Both the position numbers and the translations under genes were made by a program. The notes beneath the pieces are model-generated. The model saw only the letters and a list, made by a program, of their open reading frames with translations. It was not told where the DNA came from and searched no databases. A stretch of DNA of 64,000 nt. Origin: Aldehydirespirator sp965204875. Lineage in GTDB: Bacteria; Actinomycetota; Acidimicrobiia; Acidimicrobiales; Aldehydirespiratoraceae. The number at the start of each line of letters is the position of its first letter. Position 1 is the stretch's first letter. Shown here in pieces: positions 25,326 through 34,315 of this stretch. The DNA is taken from positions 620,001-684,000 of the forward strand of contig OZ242020.1 of NCBI GenBank assembly GCA_965204875.1, given 5' to 3'.

Positions 25326-26203
25326 GGCTGGCCTCCTTGCTCGCTTCGCTGCCCGCGGGCCCGCTCGGCTGCGATGGACACGGCACGGCGCGCCAGCACC
25401 CCGGCCACATGCCGGCGGTAGGCGGCGGTGCCCCGCTTGTCGTCTATCGGGTCGGCAGCCGCGGCAGCCGCTGCGGCCACCGCTGCGAGCGCATCGCCGG
25501 ACGGCTCGGTGCCGACCAGCGCCGCCTCGGCCGCGGGCACCCGGACCACGGTCGGCGCCACCGCACCGAGCGCGATGGCAGCCGCTGTGACCCTGCCGTC
25601 ATCGCCGAGAGCGACCCTGGCGGCCGCGCCCACCACGGCGATGTCCATCTCGGTGCGGGGGATCAGCCGCAGGTAGGCGTCGGAGGTGCGGGGCGGCGGC
25701 TGGTCCAGCTCGAACTCGACGATGAACTCTCCCGCCGCCAGCGATGTGGCGCCGGGCCCCGTGACGACATCGGCCACGGCGACGGTGCGCTCGCCGCCGG
25801 GACCGGCAACGGTTGCCCGAGCCCCGTTGACGACGAGGCTGGGCGGGGTGTCGGCGGCGGGCGAGGCGTTGGCCAGATTGCCCCCCCACGAGGAGCGGCT
25901 CTGGATCTGGTCGGAGCCGATCAGCCCGCTGGCCTCCACGAGGCCGGGAAACGCGGCCGCCAGCCCGGCGTGAGCGCAGATGTCGGCGGTGGGTGCGGCC
26001 GCGCCGACCGTGAACACCGGACCGTGGCGGCTGATGGCGCACAGCCGCTCGATCCGCTTTAGATCGATCATGACGCTGGGCTCGGGCCGCCCGGCCCGGA
26101 TCTGGGGGATCAGGTCGGTGGCGCCGGCGAACACGCGCGCCTCGGGATCCGAGGCCAGCAGACCGGCGGCCTCAGCCACCGTCGTCGGGGAGGCATATCT
26201 CAT
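25322..26203 (-). CDS. Molybdenum hydroxylase FAD-binding medium subunit
   Basis: 293 aa. FAD-binding motifs AGATDLIPQIRAG (near residue 28) and SSWGGNLANASPAADTPP (near 105), then the CO-dehydrogenase flavoprotein C-terminal domain. First gene of the set FAD / 2Fe-2S / Mo subunit / MoaD-like on the minus strand. A poly-Ala stretch (AAVAAAAAAAAD) lies near residue 240. Confidence 0.92.
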   Translation of the reverse strand: MRYASPTTVAEAAGLLASDPEARVFAGATDLIPQIRAGRPEPSVMIDLKRIERLCAISRHGPVFTVGAAAPTADICAHAGLAAAFPGLVEASGLIGSDQIQSRSSWGGNLANASPAADTPPSLVVNGARATVAGPGGERTVAVADVVTGPGATSLAAGEFIVEFELDQPPPRTSDAYLRLIPRTEMDIAVVGAAARVALGDDGRVTAAAIALGAVAPTVVRVPAAEAALVGTEPSGDALAAVAAAAAAAADPIDDKRGTAAYRRHVAGVLARRAVSIAAERARGQRSEQGGQP

Positions 26204-26360
26204 GGCGTGATCATAGGGTGCCGCCGCACCGCCCCGTCAGCCCCGCCGCCGCCGACAAACCTGATCCTGTGCATCGGCGGGCGCCGGTACGGGCGAGGGT
26301 GTATTGTGCGGGCCAGTCGGGTCGGCCAGTCGGCTCGCTTGGTTCAGGAGGTCGCAGCCC

Positions 26361-27374
26361 ATGGCCGACACTTCCCCGACCACCCACTCGACCACGGGTC
26401 CCGGCAACGGGGGCTTCGAGCCCGAGGTCCCCATAACGACCTCTCCGATCCTCGACTGGCCGCCGCGCCCGCTGGCGACGCTGCGGTACCTGGTCTCGCC
26501 GGTGATGCTGCCCTACGGCGTGCTCTGGGCAGCGCTGGCCGCGCTGGCCTGGAACTACCTCACACCCTCGATGGAGCGCATGGCCTCGCTCAGCGGGCGC
26601 TGGATGCTGGAGATCTACCTGCGCAACGCGCTGGCGCTCACCCTGGTGGCGGGTGCCCTGCACCTGGCCCTGTACGCCCGGCGCACCCAGCAGCAGCGCT
26701 ACAAGTACAACCCGGCCTGGCTCAGCACCACCAACCCGGAGTTCCTGTGGACCGACCAGACACGCGACAACATCTTCTGGAGCCTGGTCAGCGGCTGCAC
26801 GATATGGACGCTATATGAGTCTCTGACCATGTGGTTCTGCGCCAACGGCTGGATCCCGCAGGCGCAATGGGACTCCGCGTGGGCCTACCTCTGCGTGCTG
26901 ACCGCAGGCACGTTCCTGTGGTCGGTCACCCACTTCTACCTGAACCACCGGCTGCTGCACGTGCGCTGGTTCTATGACCGCGCCCACTACCTGCACCACC
27001 GCAACGTCAACACCGGCCCGTGGAGCGGCCTGTCGATGCACCCGCTGGAGCACGTCATCTACTTCAGCGTGCTGGTGCTGTGGTGGGTCGTGCCGGCCCA
27101 CCCCTTCATCGTGATCCTCAACGGGCTGTTCAACGGTGTGTCGCCCTCGGTGTCGCACTCGGGGTTCGACCGCTTCGAGATCGGCGGGCGCAAGCGGGGC
27201 ACGGCCCCGGGCGCCGACTACTTCCACCACCTGCACCACCGCTACTTCGAGTGCAACTACGGCAACCGGCCCGTGCCGATCGACAAGCTCTTCGGCACGT
27301 TCCACGACGGCACCCCCGAGGCACACGCCCGCATGCGCCAGCGGATGAAGGCCCGCCGCAGCAACAAGCGCTGA
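26361..27374 (+). CDS. Membrane di-iron hydroxylase, sterol desaturase/fatty acid hydroxylase family
   Basis: 337 aa integral membrane protein. The histidine clusters of the superfamily are present: HFYLNHRLLHVRWFYDRAHY then LHHRN, and ADYFHHLHHRYFECNYG. Several hydrophobic helices precede them. It should bind two irons and oxidise a lipid, sterol or carotenoid; substrate unknown. ATG 26361 has a good AGGAGG about 9 bases upstream. It is followed by an MpaB-family gene on the same strand, so a lipid-oxidation role for both is possible. Confidence 0.9.
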   Translation: MADTSPTTHSTTGPGNGGFEPEVPITTSPILDWPPRPLATLRYLVSPVMLPYGVLWAALAALAWNYLTPSMERMASLSGRWMLEIYLRNALALTLVAGALHLALYARRTQQQRYKYNPAWLSTTNPEFLWTDQTRDNIFWSLVSGCTIWTLYESLTMWFCANGWIPQAQWDSAWAYLCVLTAGTFLWSVTHFYLNHRLLHVRWFYDRAHYLHHRNVNTGPWSGLSMHPLEHVIYFSVLVLWWVVPAHPFIVILNGLFNGVSPSVSHSGFDRFEIGGRKRGTAPGADYFHHLHHRYFECNYGNRPVPIDKLFGTFHDGTPEAHARMRQRMKARRSNKR

Positions 27375-27385
27375 GCGCCTGAGCG

Positions 27386-27397
27386 CGCCCACGGGCG
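27386..27397. repeat. CGCCCACGGGCG palindrome
   Basis: Same palindrome as upstream of hisC. It lies 11 bases after a stop codon, so a weak terminator hairpin is possible, but no T run follows. Confidence 0.4.
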
Positions 27398-27505
27398 ATG
27401 AAGTGCCTCTGTGAAGTGCCTCTGTGCTGTGGCCCTCCGGCATGTCGGGCATCTTCGGTTGTCGGGCTGTGCAGTGCCTCCGTGCTGTGGCAGTAGCGTG
27501 CGAGG

Positions 27506-28396
27506 GTGGCTTTGTTGCGGCGCATCAGGGCGCGCCTGGGCGCCTCGGTGAGCGGTCTGTTCTCGCAGGGAGAGCTGCCGCTGCTCCACACCGCCGACCA
27601 CCCCGGCGACGCCGGCCTGTGCGGCCCGGACTCGGTGAGCTGGAAGGTCATCGGCGACGTGAGCGTGTTCGTGGGAGCGATCCGGGCGCTGCTGATCCAG
27701 GCCGCCCACCCAGAGGCCGTGGCTGGCGTCGACGAGCACAGCCGCTACCGCGACGACCCCATGGGGCGCCTGAACCGCACCGCGTACTACGTGACCTCCG
27801 CGACCTTCGGGGCGATGCCGGAGGTGGCCGAGGCCGTCGACAGGGTGCGGGCCGCTCATCGCGGCGTCAAGGGGACCTCCCATCGCGGGCGGGCCTACGG
27901 GGCGTCCATGCCCGATCTGGCCGCATGGGTACACAACACGCTCACGGATTCGTTCCTGGTGGCCTACCAGGAGTTCGGCCTCGGGCTCACCGGGCAGGAG
28001 GCCGACCGGTTCGTGGCCGAGCAGTCCAATATCGGCGCCATGCTCAACGCCGCGCCGGTGCCACAGACCGCCGTTGAACTGCACGAGTGGGTACGCACCC
28101 ATCCAGCGATAGCGCCGAGCCCCGGCATGGGGGCCGCGGTCGACTTCCTGAGGCGTCCGCCGCTGCCCGCCGTGCAGAGGCTCGGGTATCTCGTGCTGAT
28201 GCAGGGAGCGGTCAGCACCATCCCGGCAGAGCTGAGATCGGTGCTCGGCCTCAAGCCCCGGCCCGGCAGTCGCCTGGCCACGGCCGCATTGGTGAGGCTG
28301 CTGCGATGGGGACTGCTCAACAGCCCCTCCTGGCGCGCCGCCATGGATCGCTGCGGCGCCCCCTACAACCCGTCAGAGTTCCGCGAGGTGCCCTGA
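27506..28396 (+). CDS. MpaB/DUF2236-family oxygenase-like protein
   Basis: 296 aa. Family features include LIQAAHPEAVAGVDEHSRY, DDPMGRLNRTAYYVTSATFG and VHNTLTDSFLVAYQEFG. Histidines in these blocks are the haem/metal-related positions in MpaB and latex-clearing (Lcp) relatives. Members act on hydrophobic substrates, but most actinobacterial ones are uncharacterised. GTG 27506 gives the usual start. The 130 bases before it hold short repeats (GAAGTGCCTCTGTG) and the palindrome at 27386. Confidence 0.85.
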   Translation: MALLRRIRARLGASVSGLFSQGELPLLHTADHPGDAGLCGPDSVSWKVIGDVSVFVGAIRALLIQAAHPEAVAGVDEHSRYRDDPMGRLNRTAYYVTSATFGAMPEVAEAVDRVRAAHRGVKGTSHRGRAYGASMPDLAAWVHNTLTDSFLVAYQEFGLGLTGQEADRFVAEQSNIGAMLNAAPVPQTAVELHEWVRTHPAIAPSPGMGAAVDFLRRPPLPAVQRLGYLVLMQGAVSTIPAELRSVLGLKPRPGSRLATAALVRLLRWGLLNSPSWRAAMDRCGAPYNPSEFREVP

Positions 28397-28533
28397 GAAG
28401 CGGGCGGCCTTTGCCTGATCAACTGCTTACGCTTGCGAGTGTGAGCGAGCCAGGCAGCGCCGGCGAGGGTGAGGGCGAGAGCGGTGAAAGCTGGTCGGCG
28501 GGCGTCTACCTGAAGGGGTCGCTGCGAGAGGCC

Positions 28534-28941
28534 ATGGCCGCCCCGCCCACCGTGTACGAGGCTGTGGGCGGCCAGAGGTTCTTCGACGATCTGGTGGATC
28601 GCTTCTACGACGCGGTCGAATCAGACAGGTTGCTGCGGCCGATGTATCCGCGGAACCTGCAACCGTCGCGGGCCCGCCTGGCCGGGTTCCTGGCCCAATA
28701 CTGGGGCGGCCCGCCGCACTACAGCGCCGAGCGGGGCCACCCCCGCCTGCGCATGCGCCACCTGCCCTTCGCCATCGGGCAGGCCGAGCGCGACGCCTGG
28801 ATGGCCCACATGACGGCCTCGCTCGAGGTGGCCACCATCGCGGACGGCACCGCCGCTCCCCTGCCCGCCGAGATCCGCGCGGCGATGTTCGACCACTTCG
28901 AGAACGCCGCCGACCACCTGGTCAACCAGCCCCCGCCCTGA
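28534..28941 (+). CDS. glbO: Group II truncated haemoglobin (GlbO-like)
   Basis: 135 aa. TVYEAVGGQRFFDDLVDRFY and the B-to-CD region LLRPMYP are typical, followed by LAQYWGGPPHYSAERGHPRL with the Tyr/Trp/His pattern of trHbO. The proximal His lies in RMRHLPFAIG, and the G8 Trp in DAWMAHM. Oxygen binding or peroxide/NO chemistry in the cytoplasm. ATG 28534 has GAGAGG upstream; a longer GTG start at 28441 is possible. Confidence 0.92.
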   Translation: MAAPPTVYEAVGGQRFFDDLVDRFYDAVESDRLLRPMYPRNLQPSRARLAGFLAQYWGGPPHYSAERGHPRLRMRHLPFAIGQAERDAWMAHMTASLEVATIADGTAAPLPAEIRAAMFDHFENAADHLVNQPPP

Positions 28942-29041
28942 GTTCGCAGCCGACACGCCATCGCCAAGACGGCATCACCCGACCGCACCACCCCCGTACC
29001 GGAGGCGCACCCAAGATGCCATCGCCAGGGCCGGGGACAGA

Positions 29042-30775
29042 TCAGCAGGCGCCGGTGCCGGGGCCGGTGAGCAGATGGCGGCCGCCGAAGCGCTCCGGCG
29101 GGTGGATGCGACCCTCGTGCTGCACCAGCTCCCCGTGCACCCAGGTGGCGTCGATGCCCTCGGGCGCCACCAGCGGATCCTCGTAGCTGTTGCGCTCGGT
29201 CACGCGGTCCCAGTCCAGCAGCACCAGCGAGGCGTCGGCGCCCTCGCGCAGCGCGGGGCTCCGCAGGCCCATGAACTCACACGGCAGCACGGCCAGCCGG
29301 TAGACGATCTCGGTGGCGGTGATGCCCAGCTCGCGGGCCATGCGCAGCGCCTTGGGGAAGGCGCCCAGCGAGCGGGGATGGGGCTTCTGGCCCGGCCCCG
29401 GCATCAGCCCGTCCGTGCAGACCGCCATCGTCGGACGCCTGAAGAAGCGCTCCACGGTGGCCTCGTTGCCGTAGTGGCTGATGATCGACACCTCGCCTCG
29501 GTTGTGCAGGAAGAAGTCGCACACCGCGTCGTGCGCCTCTATTGACTCCATGTCGGTCACGCCCGCGGCCAGCACCACATCCGAGAAGCGCTTGCCCAGG
29601 AACCCGTCGCCCGCGCCTTCGAGGACACCGGCGATCTGGATGCCCTCGAGGCCGCCGCAGAAGGCCACGAAGTTGTCCCAGCCCGCAGCGTCGCCATAGA
29701 TCTTCTCGAACGCGAAGCGGCGCACGCTCTCGTCGCTGAGCCGTGCCATGAACTCGGCCCGGCTGCCCGCACGCACCTCGGGGGGGAACAGGGCGTCCGC
29801 GGTGGTGCTGCCCGCGGTGTAGGGGTACATGTTGGCCATCGTGGGCACCGACCCGGCGGCATCGTCCAGCCTGGACTCCACCTCGCCGTAGCGGTCCCAG
29901 TTGCGGCGGCCGGCGATCTTGGAGTGCTCGCTGCAGTAGCCGCCCCCGCCGTCGGCGGCCGCGGCGATGACCTCGTCGAGCGCCTCGATGATGCCGTCGC
30001 TCTCCGAGCGCAGGTGCGGGTAGAGGGCGCCGGGCTTGACCTCGTTGAAGGCGCGCACCAGCGAGGTGATCTCGCGCTGGTCGGAGTAGACCGCCGGGTT
30101 GTACACGAGGCCGGTGGACAGGCCCAGGCACCAGGGTGCCTCGCGGCGCACCACCTCGGCCATGGCCCGGAGCTGCTCGCTGCCGGCGACACGATCGAGG
30201 TTGCCCATGACGGTGCGGCGCACGGCGCTGTGGCCCAGGTGCATCCCCAGATCGGTGACGGATCGGCCCCGGTGCCAGCGCAGGAACTCCCGCATCGTCG
30301 ACCACGGCCAATCGCGCCCGCCCGCGGGATCGTCAGGGTCAGGGTCGCCCGCCGCCGCGTGAGCGTCGCCCGCCTCGTGGCGCGAGCCGCCCGCGCCGGC
30401 GACGATGCCGTCGAGGGGAGCGAGCTGAGCCGCGTACTCGGCGCGCTGAGATGCGACAACCGGCGCCGGCGACAGCCCGTCCACGCCGCAGATCCGCTTG
30501 GTGACGCCAGCGCGCACCGCCAGCTCGCAGGAAACCGGGATTCCCTGCGAGCCGATGCGGGTCCCTGCGAGCGCGCCGTGGTTGTGGGTGTCCACGAAGC
30601 CGGGGGCCAACACCCTGCCCGCGGCATCGATGGTGCGCTCCGCGGTCTGCGCCTCGGTGGGCGGCACCGCACCGAGCCGCACGATCCGATCACCGTCTAT
30701 CAGGGCGTCCCCGACGAAGGGCTCCGTCGCACCGTCGCCGGTGACGATGAGCGCATCGGTGATCAGCTGCCTCAC
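29042..30775 (-). CDS. N-acyl-D-amino-acid deacylase-like amidohydrolase
   Basis: 577 aa metal-dependent hydrolase. APGFVDTHNHG holds the first metal histidines, SEHSKIAGRR and ISHYGNEATVERFFRRP further ones, and VCTDGLMPG the catalytic Asp region, as in D-aminoacylase (DAN) family members. It probably frees D-amino acids or cleaves an N-substituted amide; exact substrate unknown. An insert of Gly/Asp/Ala (GDAHAAAGDPDPDDPAGGRD) near residue 140 is a low-complexity expansion. Single gene, minus strand. Confidence 0.85.
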   Translation of the reverse strand: MRQLITDALIVTGDGATEPFVGDALIDGDRIVRLGAVPPTEAQTAERTIDAAGRVLAPGFVDTHNHGALAGTRIGSQGIPVSCELAVRAGVTKRICGVDGLSPAPVVASQRAEYAAQLAPLDGIVAGAGGSRHEAGDAHAAAGDPDPDDPAGGRDWPWSTMREFLRWHRGRSVTDLGMHLGHSAVRRTVMGNLDRVAGSEQLRAMAEVVRREAPWCLGLSTGLVYNPAVYSDQREITSLVRAFNEVKPGALYPHLRSESDGIIEALDEVIAAAADGGGGYCSEHSKIAGRRNWDRYGEVESRLDDAAGSVPTMANMYPYTAGSTTADALFPPEVRAGSRAEFMARLSDESVRRFAFEKIYGDAAGWDNFVAFCGGLEGIQIAGVLEGAGDGFLGKRFSDVVLAAGVTDMESIEAHDAVCDFFLHNRGEVSIISHYGNEATVERFFRRPTMAVCTDGLMPGPGQKPHPRSLGAFPKALRMARELGITATEIVYRLAVLPCEFMGLRSPALREGADASLVLLDWDRVTERNSYEDPLVAPEGIDATWVHGELVQHEGRIHPPERFGGRHLLTGPGTGAC

Positions 30776-31146
30776 CGCGCGAACGCTAACGGCAGCGTCG
30801 CCACAGACCAGAGCAAGCGGCCATACAAGCAGCCTCCGCCACCGCCGGTGACGCCACCTGGCCGCGCGCGGTGAACGTCCGTGCGCGGTGAACGTCTGTG
30901 CGCGGTGAACGTCCGTGCGCGGTGGACGGCGACGGCATGGGTGTCTCGCTCGTCAGTTCCAACGGCGACGGCGAGCAGCGTTGCGGCCCTGCCGCGGCCT
31001 CATCGAACTGCGGCCTGAGAGTTCGGCCGCTCCTCAAGCGGGCTTCGGTGGCGGCGAGGTGGGCGGTCGCCTCATCGAACTGCGGCCTGAGGGGGCAGCC
31101 ACTAGGGTTGGCGCAGGCGCGAGAGCCGAGAACAAGGGGGACTGCC
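30776..31146. other. Intergenic region with tandem repeats
   Basis: It contains a 17-bp tandem repeat (see next entry) and a pair of 24-base direct copies CCTCATCGAACTGCGGCCTGAG at about 30999 and 31071. The open frame from 30898 that runs into the esterase is made of these repeats and is not taken as coding. Confidence 0.6.
30866..30928. repeat. 17-bp tandem repeat, about 3.5 copies
   Basis: Unit GTGCGCGGTGAACGTCC, repeated at 17-base spacing with one or two mismatches. Confidence 0.8.
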
Positions 31147-32220
31147 GTGGCCCAGAACATCCATCTGCCTGGACGGCTGGGAGATCCCGGCATGACCCTC
31201 GGGACCGATCCCCGGGCAGACCCTCGCATGGTGGCGGTGCTGGAGTCGCTGGGCCTGGCCAGCCGCGATGTGCCGGTGGCCCTGAACGCCGACTCGTCGA
31301 TCGAGGACATCCGCGCCTTGGCCGCCGAGGGCGAGCCCGGTTTCGAGCGGCTCTTCGACAGCCTGTTCGAGACCTTGCCGCCGGTAGACGGCGTGGAGTC
31401 GCACATCGAGGTGATCTCCGGCTCCGACGGCAATGACATCAGCCTCTACGTGCATCGCCCCAGCGCCGGCGACGGCGGCCTGAGGCCGGGCATCCTGCAC
31501 ATCCACGGCGGCGGCATGGTGATCCTCTCGGCCACCGGCCTGTCGTACCGCCGGTGGCGTGACGAGCTGGCGGGGCTCGGCGCGGTCGTGGTCGGCGTGG
31601 AGTTCCGCAACGCCGCCGGGAAGCTCGGCCCGCACCCCTTCCCCGCCGCGCTGAACGACTGCACGTCCGTGCTCGAGTGGATGCATGCGAGCCGGTCCGC
31701 TCTGGGGCTGTCGAAGATCGTGGTGTCGGGCGAGTCCGGCGGCGGGAACCTGACACTGGCCACCACGCTCAAGGCCCGCGGGGACGACCGCCTCCACATG
31801 ATCGACGGCGTGTACGCCCAGTGTCCCTACATCTCGGGCGTTTACGCGAGCCCGCCGCCGGGGCTGCCCTCGCTGCACGAGAACAGCGGGTACTTCCTGG
31901 CGAACGACCTGATGGGCTACTACGTGCAGGCCTACGATCCGGGCGGCGAGAACAGCACCAACCCCCTGGCCTGGCCGTGGCACGCGCAGGTTGAGGACTT
32001 AGCCGGAATGCCGCCGCACGTGATCACCGTCAACGAGCTGGACCCGCTGCGCGACGAGGGACTCGACTACTACCGCAAGCTCACCGCCGCCGGTGTGCCA
32101 GCCCGTTGCCACACCATCAACGGCACCTGCCACGCCGGTGACACGCTGATGCCCAGCGTGATGCCCCAGGTCTACGCCGCCTCAGTCAACGACATTGCCG
32201 CCTTCGCCCACTCCTGCTAA
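31147..32220 (+). CDS. Alpha/beta hydrolase, hormone-sensitive lipase-like esterase
   Basis: 357 aa. Oxyanion-hole motif ILHIHGGGMVI, nucleophile elbow VSGESGGGNLTLA with the Ser, acid residue in VNELDPLRDEGLDYY, and the late His in TCHAGDTL. Carboxylesterase acting on small esters; natural substrate unknown. GTG 31147 is supported by AAGGGGG about 8 bases upstream; sequence before it is repeat DNA. Confidence 0.88.
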   Translation: MAQNIHLPGRLGDPGMTLGTDPRADPRMVAVLESLGLASRDVPVALNADSSIEDIRALAAEGEPGFERLFDSLFETLPPVDGVESHIEVISGSDGNDISLYVHRPSAGDGGLRPGILHIHGGGMVILSATGLSYRRWRDELAGLGAVVVGVEFRNAAGKLGPHPFPAALNDCTSVLEWMHASRSALGLSKIVVSGESGGGNLTLATTLKARGDDRLHMIDGVYAQCPYISGVYASPPPGLPSLHENSGYFLANDLMGYYVQAYDPGGENSTNPLAWPWHAQVEDLAGMPPHVITVNELDPLRDEGLDYYRKLTAAGVPARCHTINGTCHAGDTLMPSVMPQVYAASVNDIAAFAHSC

Positions 32221-32286
32221 GAGCGAACGCAGCTAGCCCCCAGACGGCCTCGACAACACCAGAACTTGCCTATCGGTCCTTGGCAA

Positions 32287-32946
32287 TCAATCCCAACTGT
32301 ATGGCATACGGCCATGAGCTAGCCTTCGGCGCGAAGCATAGAGCCGTGCATTGTTCGAGTTGAATTCCATCTTCAAGTCACACTCAAGGCCGAACAGATC
32401 CGAAACCTCATATGCAACAGGCCTGTACAAGTTGTCTTCCTTCTCGATCTCAAACGCAACGAGAAGATGATGCGCAGTGTCAATCACCTTGGGATCATCC
32501 GACGGCGACAAATAGAACGAACGAAACGTCTTATCCTTTTGGTCTTGAGCATAGGTCTTCACTTCCAGATAGATCGGAAGTAATGCTAACCTCTCAATAC
32601 GGATATCCGGGTAACCCGAAGTTTGGAACTTGCCCGATTTTGTTGTCGGTCGCTTGGCATCCAACCCTCCCCGGCAAAGAGCCTCTATAACGAAAGGTTC
32701 CATATCGTTACCGCCTTCATTCGGCCGCGACCGATGTATTGGTTTCGCCTGCACTTCGAGACACGCGCTCTTTATGCCTCTTTCTAGAGAGACCAGTGTA
32801 TCCTGATTTGCTGGCATGTCGCAATCAAATTTTTCGACACCAACATCATATGGAGAGCGAATAGCTATCTCAAGCGGAATGCCCTTTGGGACCTGCGAAT
32901 AATCGTCAATCATCCTCGTCAGCCGTCGCTCTATCTCGTTAGTCAT
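32287..32946 (-). CDS. Type II restriction endonuclease (PD-(D/E)xK type)
   Basis: 219 aa. The likely catalytic core is GYPDIRIERLALLPIYLEVK with the PD...ExK pattern. It directly follows a DNA methyltransferase gene with a 4-base ATGA overlap, which is the main reason to call it the restriction partner. Recognition site unknown. GC is much lower than in the neighbours, so the pair was probably acquired by transfer. No integrase or repeats mark its edges. Confidence 0.82.
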   Translation of the reverse strand: MTNEIERRLTRMIDDYSQVPKGIPLEIAIRSPYDVGVEKFDCDMPANQDTLVSLERGIKSACLEVQAKPIHRSRPNEGGNDMEPFVIEALCRGGLDAKRPTTKSGKFQTSGYPDIRIERLALLPIYLEVKTYAQDQKDKTFRSFYLSPSDDPKVIDTAHHLLVAFEIEKEDNLYRPVAYEVSDLFGLECDLKMEFNSNNARLYASRRRLAHGRMPYSWD

Positions 32947-34133
32947 TTCTCTCGCCGAAGCACCACGATTCGATTGGTGTTTGTCCCTGCCTTGTTGTTG
33001 GAGATACCCCAGCAGTTCGATGTCTTCGTAAAGGATTGTTCATTGATCAAGACGCCGATGACCTCAAACGGCAGCCCGTCTGCCGCCGCGATCACATTCT
33101 CGTCCAGACATACCGACCCCTGCCGAACCTCTCCGACCTCGAATGCGATATGTCCGCCGGGCCTTGTAATCCGCGCCAGCTCCACCAACGTGGCCGTCAC
33201 GAAGGCCTGCCAGTCCTCGATCTTTCGATGCTGCGCTATTCTTACATCTGCAGGGTCTACCCCCAGAAACCAGCATCGCAGCCAGTTGTCAGCCGCATAG
33301 TTCACAATGTCAAGGAAGGGAGGGGACGTGACCGTCAGCGCTACAGTCTCATCCGGGATTGCCTGCGTATCGTGAGATTCCTCGGACAGGAAAAGGCTGT
33401 GGGATGTCGAAGGAACGGCGCGCGACAACAACCTTCGAGATTTCCGGAAAATCAGGCGTGGAACCTCCTTCGGCGCTGGACGCTGCTTGCGTTTCTCGTT
33501 GATCTTCCGCTGTCCTTCGACCGATACAGCTTGATTGGGGGGCATAGAATAAACAGAAAAGAACCCCGGAGAATGACCGGTCAAGCGGCTTGTTGCTACC
33601 ATTTCTATCCAGTGATCAACCGGATCAAAGGTGCCTTCTTCGCGACGCCGCAAGAACCACGAACGTAATCCCTCAATCTGACCGAGGGTCTTCGGATGGA
33701 AGAAGACAAGAAGATCATCGATCTCAAACTTCTCAAAATCTGTCCATGGGATGCTATCAAGTCTCTCGGCTATCGTTGCCAGTCCGGGCGGATTGATGCG
33801 CGGTTCTGTAAAGATACGGCTTAGCGGATTGACATCATTGCCATATGGGATACGGCCTAGAAGAGCCGCTTCGACAGGAGTGGTGCCGCGCCCCATGAAT
33901 GGGTCATAGACGACATCTCCAAGTTCGGTCAAACGACGTATAAAATAGGCGGGGAGCTGTGGCTTGTAACATGCCCTATAGCTGATTTCGTGGATAGGGT
34001 GTGCCTGTCGCTGGCGTGCTGTCCAGAACTCATCGACGAAGTACGGGACACCGTTCCGCCTCTCGGTCTCAGCCAAGGTCGAGCCAAGGTCCTGGCAACG
34101 AAGACGCTCATCCGGAAAGAGGGTAAGCGTCAT
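32943..34133 (-). CDS. DNA methyltransferase (TSPPF type, probably N4-cytosine)
   Basis: 396 aa from ATG 34133. The AdoMet-binding motif DPFMGRGTTPVEAALLG comes before the catalytic motif LTVTSPPFLDIVNYAADNWL, a circularly ordered beta-class arrangement. TSPPF/Y catalytic motifs are common in N4-cytosine enzymes, but N6-adenine cannot be excluded. Protects the host against the downstream endonuclease. AAGGAG lies 10 bases before ATG 34133; a GTG start at 34166 is possible. Low GC like its partner. Confidence 0.88.
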   Translation of the reverse strand: MTLTLFPDERLRCQDLGSTLAETERRNGVPYFVDEFWTARQRQAHPIHEISYRACYKPQLPAYFIRRLTELGDVVYDPFMGRGTTPVEAALLGRIPYGNDVNPLSRIFTEPRINPPGLATIAERLDSIPWTDFEKFEIDDLLVFFHPKTLGQIEGLRSWFLRRREEGTFDPVDHWIEMVATSRLTGHSPGFFSVYSMPPNQAVSVEGQRKINEKRKQRPAPKEVPRLIFRKSRRLLSRAVPSTSHSLFLSEESHDTQAIPDETVALTVTSPPFLDIVNYAADNWLRCWFLGVDPADVRIAQHRKIEDWQAFVTATLVELARITRPGGHIAFEVGEVRQGSVCLDENVIAAADGLPFEVIGVLINEQSFTKTSNCWGISNNKAGTNTNRIVVLRREK

Positions 34134-34315
34134 GCCTCTTGTGCTCCTTCTACGGTTGGCGACCACCGCCGCTCGGGAGGGAGCGGCAATGCGTGAGGGA
34201 CTATAGCGGATCGCCCTGACGATCTCTCGCGATCTCTGACGCTCCGGGACGCAGCGGCGCTCGGCTTGGCTGGTGGCTCGGGGCGGTGGAGGGCGGGCCG
34301 AGGCACCCGGCGCGG

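Noticed and set aside
22452..26203. Aerobic CO dehydrogenase (coxMSL)
   Set aside because: Subunits and order are similar, but the active-site loop lacks AYxCSFR, and AYRAPAAPH is found instead.
30898..31146. 83-codon N-terminal extension of the esterase
   Set aside because: It is built from 17-bp and 24-bp repeats; a good ribosome site stands before GTG 31147.
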